Positions 1-5,082 of a DNA stretch of 5,082 nt are shown here, in pieces. This DNA comes from Candidatus Pelagibacterales bacterium (GTDB taxonomy: Bacteria; Pseudomonadota; Alphaproteobacteria; Pelagibacterales; AG-422-B15), in assembly GCA_016777745.1 (NCBI GenBank), contig JADHQX010000112.1, positions 1-5,082 on the forward strand, given 5' to 3'. Numbering within the stretch: the stretch's first letter is position 1; each line of letters starts with the position of its first letter. Both the position numbers and the translations under genes were made by a program. The notes beneath the pieces are model-generated. The model ran no database searches and was not told the origin of the DNA. It saw only the letters and a list, made by a program, of their open reading frames with translations.

Positions 1-50
1 ACTCCAACATGATCTTTTTCTGTAATTAATGATTTAAACTGAAAATCCAT
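1..50 (-). CDS. pepA: Probable leucyl aminopeptidase PepA, 5' end only
   Basis: This is the first 16 codons of a minus-strand gene that runs off the left edge; the ATG is the complement of bases 48-50. The visible peptide is MDFQFKSLITEKDHVG. The opening M-[DE]-F-x-x-K-S resembles the start of PepA from E. coli (MEFSVKS), a cytosolic metal-dependent aminopeptidase. In many alphaproteobacteria pepA is transcribed divergently from lptF, which is the arrangement here. A purine-rich AAAGG on the minus strand (complement of 62-66) lies 11 nt before the ATG and fits a ribosome binding site. The open frame, start codon, plausible Shine-Dalgarno and synteny agree, but 16 residues are too few to prove the family. 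Another short N-terminus starting with MDF is possible. Confidence 0.6.
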   Translation of the reverse strand, partial: MDFQFKSLITEKDHVG

Positions 51-76
51 TGTATTATGTACCTTTGACAAAATAT

Positions 77-85
77 TGATATAAT
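77..85 (+). promoter_or_regulatory. Candidate extended -10 promoter for the lptF operon
   Basis: Bases 77-85 read TGATATAAT, an exact extended -10 element (TGn followed by TATAAT at 80-85). It lies in the 46-bp gap between the divergent starts at 50 and 97. At a 17-bp spacing the -35 position (57-62, ATGTAC) is poor, which is usual for extended -10 promoters. Transcription would be expected to begin about 91-93, only 4-6 nt before the lptF ATG. A TTGACA at 65-70 is too close to this -10 (9 bp) to act as its -35. AT-rich DNA yields chance TATAAT matches, so location and the TG extension are the main support. Confidence 0.45.
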
Positions 86-96
86 TGAGAAATAAT

Positions 97-1194
97 ATGT
101 CTCGAATATCAATATATGTAATTAAGGAGATTTCTTCAAGTTTTCTCTTTATCTTTTCACTAATAACTTTGGTGGTCTGGCTTAGTCAAGCCCTAAGAAA
201 TTTAGAGCTTCTATCCAATGACAGTGTGTCAATTGCATCGTATTCCTTCTACTCAATTCTATTAATTCCAAAATTATCAATAATTACCATTCCAATTTCA
301 ATATTCTTAGCCATCATATTTGCTTTAAACAAACTAAGAATGGATAGTGAGATGATAATATTTGGCTCTACGGGTAATTCAAATCGTGACATCCTTTTTA
401 AGCCTTTAACACTAATAGGAATTTTTTTCTTTTTTATAATATTATTTTTAAGTATTTATTTAGTTCCATTAAGTTCTGCTGAAATAAGAAGTAAGATTGT
501 AGAAATAAGAAGCTCAAGTATAAGCACTTCAATCTTAAAAGAAAAACGATTTATTACTCCAGATAACAATTTAACTGTTTTTTTTAAAAAAATAGAAAAT
601 GAAGAAATATACGGTCTATTGATTCATGATCGTTCAGTAAAAAATAATATCAAAACTTATGTTGCTAAAAAAGGTTTTCTTAATAATAAAAATGGAAATA
701 ATTCAATTTTTCTATATGACGGGACAATGCAAATATATAATCAAGAAGAGTATAAGATATCTGAAATTGACTTTGATAAATACTCTATTGATCTCAAGCC
801 ATTTGATAAAATTGAAAAAAAGTTTTTTTATGCTGACGAAAAATCATCTATAGAATTAATAAATAAAATATTAGATAAGCAAAATAACAGTGAAGAGTTT
901 GCTGTTTTACACAATAGATTTATTAAGCCACTATATGTATTCTGCCTAATATTTCTCCCATTAATTATTTTCAAAATGATAAAAAAACCCGATGAAAATT
1001 CACGAAATATAATTGCTACAATTATTATTACTGGTATAGGAATTAAGTTTTTTGAAATTACGATGGAAAGTATTTTAATGGAAAATAATGGTATGTTAAT
1101 TATTAATTATTTTTCTCCAATAATTATACTTATAGCAATTATCTCTCTATTATTTATAAATATAAATTTAATAAAAGAAAAGTTAAGGAAGTAA
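97..1194 (+). CDS. lptF: LPS export ABC transporter permease LptF
   Basis: LptF is one of two membrane subunits of the inner-membrane LptB2FG exporter, which extracts lipopolysaccharide from the bilayer and passes it to LptC/LptA. The 365-residue product matches the family length (E. coli 366). It shows the YjgP/YjgQ layout: TM1 about 14-32, TM2 50-76, a cytoplasmic coupling stretch (LNKLRMDSEMIIFGSTG, 77-93), TM3 102-124, a periplasmic beta-jellyroll region about 126-265, then TM4 276-293, TM5 305-324 and TM6 334-356. The segment LHNRFIKPL (271-279) sits just before TM4, where homologues carry a similar E-L-H-x-R-x-x-x-P motif. An in-frame TTG at 85 would add four residues. The ATG at 97 is preferred because SRISIYVIKEI aligns with the usual LptF N-terminus and GAGA (87-90) lies 6 nt upstream. 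It is told apart from LptG by its first position after pepA and the VVWLSQALR stretch of TM1 (26-34), typical of alphaproteobacterial LptF. Confidence 0.93.
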   Translation: MSRISIYVIKEISSSFLFIFSLITLVVWLSQALRNLELLSNDSVSIASYSFYSILLIPKLSIITIPISIFLAIIFALNKLRMDSEMIIFGSTGNSNRDILFKPLTLIGIFFFFIILFLSIYLVPLSSAEIRSKIVEIRSSSISTSILKEKRFITPDNNLTVFFKKIENEEIYGLLIHDRSVKNNIKTYVAKKGFLNNKNGNNSIFLYDGTMQIYNQEEYKISEIDFDKYSIDLKPFDKIEKKFFYADEKSSIELINKILDKQNNSEEFAVLHNRFIKPLYVFCLIFLPLIIFKMIKKPDENSRNIIATIIITGIGIKFFEITMESILMENNGMLIINYFSPIIILIAIISLLFININLIKEKLRK

Positions 1195-1200
1195 GCTGTA

Positions 1201-2298
1201 ATGTTTTCAAAACTAAATATTTATCTTTTAAGAAATTTTATTTATTCATTCTTAATAATATTTACTCTTTTTCTACTTTTAGTTTTTTTTTCAGATCTAA
1301 TTGAGCAATTTAGAAAATCTGCTAATAAAAATATTTCTATAAATATTATATTTAGATTAACATTTTTAAATGCGCCTTTTTTAATATTTTCAACATTGCC
1401 GATTGTTGTTTTTTTTTCAACTATTTTTTGCTATTTAAAGTTAATAAGAAGCTCTGAGTATATAATTATGGGATCATCAGGGATTTCATCTTTACAGTTA
1501 ACCAAAGCACCTTTAGCTATTTTTTTTCTTATAGGTCTAATTTTTGTCATTGTAATTAATCCACTTTCGGCTGTTTTTCAAAAAGAATTTCAAGAATTGG
1601 ACTATAAATATATCAAGAGGGTTGATCGATTAACATCGATATCTAAAAATGGTATATGGCTAATGCAAGAAAATAGAAATGGACTAACAAACATTATTTA
1701 TGCAAAAAGTATTGAAGATGATGGTGCTACACTTATTGATTTTATGCTTCTAGAATATGGGGCTGATAATGAGCTTAAGGGGAGAATTGATGGGAAGGAG
1801 GCAATATTAAGCAATGAAAAATGGCTCATGAGTAAATTGCTTCTTACAAAAAAAGGCGAGACTCCTCTATATTATGATTACCTTGAGTATAATGCATTTA
1901 TTAGTAAAGATGATATTAAGAACAGCTTATCGGCACCTGAGATGATGTCTTTTATTCAACTTGGATCATTCATACGTATTCTTGAAAAACTTGGCTATTC
2001 TGCTAATGATCATAAAATATATTTTTATAATATATTACTAATGCCTGTTGTAATTTTAGCACTTGTCTTTCTAGCTAGCTCAATTATTGGTGACATTAAA
2101 CAAAACGATAAATTTACTAAAGTAATAGTGACTTCATTTTTACTAATTTTTGTCTATTATTTTTTTACCAACTTAATGAATACGCTAGGTTCAAACTCTA
2201 AATTACCACCATTTTTGTCGACTTTAATTACACCTTTACTACTTTTTGCTATATCAATAGCCAATAATAAATATAAAAGATTAAGCAGAAAAATATGA
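1201..2298 (+). CDS. lptG: LPS export ABC transporter permease LptG
   Basis: LptG pairs with LptF to form the membrane channel of LptB2FG; the ATPase LptB is not in this window. The 365-residue protein has TM1 about 13-31, TM2 57-80, the coupling region LIRSSEYIIMGSSGIS (81-96), TM3 103-122, a periplasmic jellyroll domain about 123-270, and TM4 274-295, TM5 305-323, TM6 338-355. The segment SAPEMMSFIQLGSFIRILE (244-262), followed by a G-[YF]-S-A-x-x-H pattern (265-271), is a hallmark of alphaproteobacterial LptG just ahead of TM4. The start is well supported: AAGGAAG (1185-1191), inside the end of lptF, sits 9 nt before the ATG, and the two genes are 6 bp apart. The stop overlaps the lptD start. 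Several runs of 8-9 T encode Phe/Ile-rich membrane segments without breaking the frame. Confidence 0.93.
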   Translation: MFSKLNIYLLRNFIYSFLIIFTLFLLLVFFSDLIEQFRKSANKNISINIIFRLTFLNAPFLIFSTLPIVVFFSTIFCYLKLIRSSEYIIMGSSGISSLQLTKAPLAIFFLIGLIFVIVINPLSAVFQKEFQELDYKYIKRVDRLTSISKNGIWLMQENRNGLTNIIYAKSIEDDGATLIDFMLLEYGADNELKGRIDGKEAILSNEKWLMSKLLLTKKGETPLYYDYLEYNAFISKDDIKNSLSAPEMMSFIQLGSFIRILEKLGYSANDHKIYFYNILLMPVVILALVFLASSIIGDIKQNDKFTKVIVTSFLLIFVYYFFTNLMNTLGSNSKLPPFLSTLITPLLLFAISIANNKYKRLSRKI

Positions 2299-4376
2299 AC
2301 TCCATAAATAATTATAAACTTTACTTACGTATAATATTTGTCGTTTATTGTTTAATTTTATCAGCTTTAGGTTTTAAAATTGCTCAATCTGAAAATAGCG
2401 AGATTGAAATAACTGCAGATACAATAGAAGTTATAAAGGATGACAATAAAATTAATGCCACAGGAAATACAATTATTCAAACTGAAGAATTCTTATCTAC
2501 ATCAGATAGTTTAATTTATGACAAAAATTTAGAAAGCATTAAAACATCTGGAAATATTATTATCAAAGATAACTTAGAAAATTATTACTTCTTTGACGAT
2601 TTTATTTCAGACAAAGGCTTTAATAAAGCAAACGGTACGAATACCAGAATTAGATTAAGCGATGGAACAAGAATTGTAGGAAAATCTTTTATAAGAACCG
2701 ATTCAAATATAAATGAAATTAACAATGCTGAGTATACACCCTGTTTACAAAATAACTATATTGTAAAGAATTGCCCCGGTTGGAAGCTAACTGCCAAAAA
2801 GGTTATTCATGATGAAGAGAAACAAAGTGTTTATTACGAAGGCGCAACATTAAGCATATTGAATGTACCTGTACTATATTCGCCTTTTTTTTCACATCCA
2901 GATCCTACAGTCAAAAAAAAATCTGGAATTTTAATGCCCAGTGTTTCCAGCGATAATAATCTTGGTAACACTTTTTCCATTCCCTATTTTTACAATATAT
3001 CTTCAAACTACGACTTAACAATCACTCCAACATTTCAAACAAAGGCTGATAATTACTATACCCTTAACTACAGGCACCTTACTAAAAATCATATGTTTAA
3101 TATGGATACTAGTATTACTGATAATGAATCAAAAGCAGGCACAAGGAACCATATATTTATCAATGGAGATATAAAAAATCCATATGGCAAATTTAATTAT
3201 AAAATTGAAACAGCAAATAACGATACTTACTTAAGAAAAAATCAAATAAATGAACAAACTATATTTACTAGTGGGCTTAATTTTACTAAGGAAATGGAAA
3301 ATAGCCTTTTAGATTTTAGCTCTTATATCTACAAACATCTTAATAATTCAAATGAACAAAAATGGGAATATGTATACCCTAATATCAATTACGATATTTA
3401 TGATTATAAGGATCCTGTCTCTAAAACTAACTGGAGTATTAGTAATTCATTTCTAAATTACAGGACGATTGATAAAGATTACAAGCAACAATTATCATCA
3501 GAAATATTTACAAACAAAATTCAAATATCTAAACAGACTGGATTGAAATTTGAAAATACTATTCAAAATAGATTAATCTACTTTAACAGTAGCACTAATG
3601 ATTATAATCAACTTAGAATATTTCCACAAATTTCGAGTAAAATTTCTTTACCTTTAAGTAAAAGTAAAAATAAAAGAACGCAAATATTAGAGCCAGTAAT
3701 AATGCCAATTTTGGCTCCATATAATAACTACAGTAATGATCAAAGTATTTCTAATGGTAATATATTTTCGCTCAATAGGGAAACATCTCTCTCTCAGTGG
3801 GAAAGTGGTCCAAGAATTAACTATGGTTTAAATTGGCTAGTCAGTAATGAGAATTTAACTGTTAATACCTCATTTGGTCAATCTACCAAGTTTAAAAAAG
3901 ACAATACAACAGAAATATCAAATTACTTTATAGGAAATACATTGGACTTTGGAAGTATAGGTTATATTAAATCTGATATAACAATTGATAGACAGGACTT
4001 ATATTTAAAAGATAATAATATAAATTCTTCACTTAATTTTGATAAAATCAAATTTGGATTTGATTATGACTACGAAACATCAAATAAAATAAAAACTTCC
4101 GAACAAATATCAATTGGTGCTAAAGTAAATTTTTACAAGGATACCAATTTAATTATGTCTGTAAGAAAAGACCTAATGAGTGACAAAAGCATTGGAAATG
4201 CTTTTGGTATACATTATGAAAATGATTGCTTAGCAATTAACTTTGATTACTTTCGAGACTTCACTGCAATTGATGATATAGAAAATTCACGTGGATTTAG
4301 CTTTACTATTACCTTGAAGCCATTCGGTACAAGTAAGCAAGCTGGAAAAATTAGAAATTTTGGACCTGATTTATAG
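2295..4376 (+). CDS. lptD: LPS-assembly outer membrane protein LptD
   Basis: LptD is the outer-membrane barrel that, with the lipoprotein LptE, inserts LPS into the outer leaflet. The 693-residue product has a signal peptide (hydrophobic core about 12-27, likely cleavage after A30), an LptA/OstA-like periplasmic domain about 36-150 with repeated short strands (ITADTIEV, INATGNTII), and a C-terminal barrel about 225-680 rich in alternating aromatic strands. The diagnostic linker is clear: YSPFFSHPDPTVKKKSGILMPS at 195-216, preceded by W-x-x-x-A-x-K-V-x-H-D (163-173). Cysteines are C20 (in the signal peptide), C150, C160 and C645; E. coli has four in the mature protein forming two interdomain disulfides. 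It is shorter than E. coli LptD (784). The ATG lies in an ATGA overlap with the lptG stop and has only a weak upstream purine stretch, so translational coupling is likely. The protein is Asn/Lys-rich, in line with the low GC. Confidence 0.95.
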   Translation: MNSINNYKLYLRIIFVVYCLILSALGFKIAQSENSEIEITADTIEVIKDDNKINATGNTIIQTEEFLSTSDSLIYDKNLESIKTSGNIIIKDNLENYYFFDDFISDKGFNKANGTNTRIRLSDGTRIVGKSFIRTDSNINEINNAEYTPCLQNNYIVKNCPGWKLTAKKVIHDEEKQSVYYEGATLSILNVPVLYSPFFSHPDPTVKKKSGILMPSVSSDNNLGNTFSIPYFYNISSNYDLTITPTFQTKADNYYTLNYRHLTKNHMFNMDTSITDNESKAGTRNHIFINGDIKNPYGKFNYKIETANNDTYLRKNQINEQTIFTSGLNFTKEMENSLLDFSSYIYKHLNNSNEQKWEYVYPNINYDIYDYKDPVSKTNWSISNSFLNYRTIDKDYKQQLSSEIFTNKIQISKQTGLKFENTIQNRLIYFNSSTNDYNQLRIFPQISSKISLPLSKSKNKRTQILEPVIMPILAPYNNYSNDQSISNGNIFSLNRETSLSQWESGPRINYGLNWLVSNENLTVNTSFGQSTKFKKDNTTEISNYFIGNTLDFGSIGYIKSDITIDRQDLYLKDNNINSSLNFDKIKFGFDYDYETSNKIKTSEQISIGAKVNFYKDTNLIMSVRKDLMSDKSIGNAFGIHYENDCLAINFDYFRDFTAIDDIENSRGFSFTITLKPFGTSKQAGKIRNFGPDL

Positions 4377-4985
4377 ATGATAAAACAACTTAGATTGATG
4401 ATGATTTTAGTCGTTTTTATTTCGTCTGGAGCGTTCTCTGAATTGTATGCGGAGGAAAAAAATTATAAAATAATTAAACTTGTTAATGAACATGTGATAA
4501 CTAATTATGATTTAGAGCAGAGAATAGTATTATACTCAATGCTTAATCAAGTTAACACTGACGATATAAATGAGCTAGCGGGTAAAATATTATATTTAAT
4601 GGTTGATGAATTATTGCAACTAGAACAAATAAAAAAATATAACATTTCAGTAAGTGATATTGAGATAGATGAATATATTGATCGTGCTTATTTAAATGCC
4701 AATAATAATATTGATGATTTTAATCTGATCTTTAAGAAAAATAATTTAGATATTAATATTTTGAGAAAATCTATTGAAATTAAATTGGGGTGGAATGATT
4801 TGGCAGGTAGGCTTTTTTATAGAACAGCAGAAATTAACACAGTTGACTTAAGAGATACTATGGATAGTGATCCATCCTTATCTAAGGAACAGGCTGAAAA
4901 TAATTTACTACAAAAACAGATTGGGCTAAGAGCACAAAAACTTTTAAGAGATATTAGAACTGAAGCAACTATAGAAAATAGATAA
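4377..4985 (+). CDS. surA: Miniature SurA-type periplasmic chaperone lacking a PPIase domain
   Basis: SurA escorts unfolded outer-membrane proteins, including LptD, across the periplasm. This 202-residue version has a signal peptide (core about 8-20, likely cleavage after A25) and a SurA N-terminal domain about 31-150. That domain opens with IIKLVNEHVITNYDLEQRI (32-50), matching the family's V-N-[DE]-x-V-I-T-x-x-D-L pattern, and continues through a helix (LYLMVDELLQLEQIKKY, 72-88) and I-S-V-S-D-x-E-I-D-x-Y-I (90-101). A short acidic linker (152-166) leads to a final helix (176-200, containing AQKLLRDIRTEA) that resembles the C-terminal helix of SurA. E. coli SurA is 428 residues with two parvulin domains; none is visible here. 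The ATG directly abuts the lptD stop with no intervening base, and rsmA follows after 2 bp. Position between lptD and rsmA supports the gene name. The two ends are both present, so this is an internal reduction rather than a truncation. Confidence 0.85.
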   Translation: MIKQLRLMMILVVFISSGAFSELYAEEKNYKIIKLVNEHVITNYDLEQRIVLYSMLNQVNTDDINELAGKILYLMVDELLQLEQIKKYNISVSDIEIDEYIDRAYLNANNNIDDFNLIFKKNNLDINILRKSIEIKLGWNDLAGRLFYRTAEINTVDLRDTMDSDPSLSKEQAENNLLQKQIGLRAQKLLRDIRTEATIENR

Positions 4986-4987
4986 AT

Positions 4988-5082
4988 TTGACAATAAAAA
5001 CTAAAAAATCTCTTGGGCAAAATTTTATTTTTGATAAAAACTTCTTAAAAAAAATATCAAGTTTTATTCTATCTGATGCTAA
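4988..5082 (+). CDS. rsmA: 16S rRNA dimethyladenosine transferase RsmA (KsgA), 5' part
   Basis: RsmA dimethylates two adjacent adenosines near the 3' end of 16S rRNA (A1518/A1519 in E. coli numbering) using S-adenosylmethionine, a late check in small-subunit assembly. Only 31 codons are inside the window. They read MTIKTKKSLGQNFIFDKNF followed by LKKISSFILSDA, with the N-terminal family signature K-x-[LF]-G-Q-N-F-x-x-D-x-N at residues 7-18. The frame upstream is closed by a stop at 4979-4981, and no ATG or GTG lies between that stop and the signature. TTG at 4988, 2 bp after the surA stop, is therefore the best start. No clear Shine-Dalgarno precedes it, so coupling to surA translation is likely. 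The catalytic part and the gene end lie outside the window. Confidence 0.88.
   Translation, partial: MTIKTKKSLGQNFIFDKNFLKKISSFILSDA

Noticed and set aside
65..70. TTGACA as a -35 box for lptF
   Set aside because: It is 9 bp from the TATAAT at 80-85, and at 16-18 bp spacing (87-94) there is no good -10. It also overlaps the pepA ribosome binding site on the other strand.
85..96. TTG at 85 as the lptF start, giving four extra residues (MRNN)
   Set aside because: The ATG at 97 gives the usual LptF N-terminus and is preceded by GAGA at a suitable distance; the TTG also overlaps the -10 candidate.
659..853. A 64-codon open frame inside lptF
   Set aside because: It lies wholly within the LptF periplasmic domain in another frame, has no recognisable motif, and AT-rich low-complexity sequence explains it.
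1283..1527. Poly-T runs of 8-9 bases in lptG (1283-1291, 1409-1417, 1520-1527) as phase-variation tracts
   Set aside because: The frame is intact, they encode Phe-rich membrane segments, and such runs are expected in DNA this AT-rich; an essential LPS exporter is an unlikely phase-variable gene.
2352..2354. C20 of LptD as a lipoprotein attachment cysteine
   Set aside because: The residues before it (VVY) do not form a lipobox, it lies inside the hydrophobic core, and LptD is not a lipoprotein; cleavage after A30 fits better.
4377..4985. surA as a truncated pseudogene
   Set aside because: The signal peptide, N-terminal domain and C-terminal helix are all in one open frame, with tight coupling to both neighbours and no leftover parvulin sequence.
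4988..4993. A second TTGACA at the rsmA start as an internal promoter
   Set aside because: No TATAAT-like element lies 16-18 bp downstream (about 5010-5017), and the bases are explained as the first codons of rsmA.
4817..5020. A 67-codon minus-strand open frame across the surA end and rsmA start
   Set aside because: It is antisense to two well-supported genes, has no family resemblance, and its Ser/Phe/Cys-rich content is the mirror of AT-rich coding sequence.

Overview
The window is a very AT-rich, tightly packed chromosomal stretch. It carries the outer-membrane biogenesis cluster pepA(divergent)–lptF–lptG–lptD–surA–rsmA. This gene order, the LptF/LptG/LptD motifs and the low GC suggest a streamlined alphaproteobacterium, possibly a marine lineage such as Pelagibacterales or a similarly AT-rich group. 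The lineage is an inference from composition and synteny, because no 16S or other decisive marker lies in the window.

Layout: bases 1-50 hold the first 16 codons of a minus-strand gene that is probably pepA (leucyl aminopeptidase). A 46-bp divergent intergenic region follows, with a perfect extended -10 element pointing toward lptF. Four complete plus-strand genes come next: lptF (97-1194), lptG (1201-2298), lptD (2295-4376) and surA (4377-4985). The 5' end of rsmA (from 4988, apparent TTG start) runs off the right edge. Junctions are a 6-bp gap, a 4-bp ATGA overlap, no gap at all, and a 2-bp gap, so the five plus-strand genes look like one co-transcribed, translationally coupled unit. No stretch over 300 bases lacks a gene. 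I see no tRNA, rRNA, CRISPR array, insertion sequence or convincing terminator.

How the genes work together: LptF and LptG are the inner-membrane permease subunits of the LptB2FG exporter, which extracts lipopolysaccharide and feeds it onto the periplasmic bridge. LptD is the outer-membrane barrel that delivers it to the cell surface. SurA is the periplasmic chaperone that helps barrels such as LptD fold. RsmA is the 16S rRNA dimethyltransferase that commonly travels with this cluster. The organism therefore probably makes LPS.

I found no undescribed system. The points worth a second look are: (1) a miniature SurA of 202 residues that keeps the N-terminal chaperone domain and the C-terminal helix but has no parvulin (PPIase) domain; (2) absence of pdxA from its usual place between surA and rsmA; (3) an lptF promoter placed so that the mRNA would be almost leaderless; (4) an LptD with three mature cysteines instead of the four of E. 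coli.
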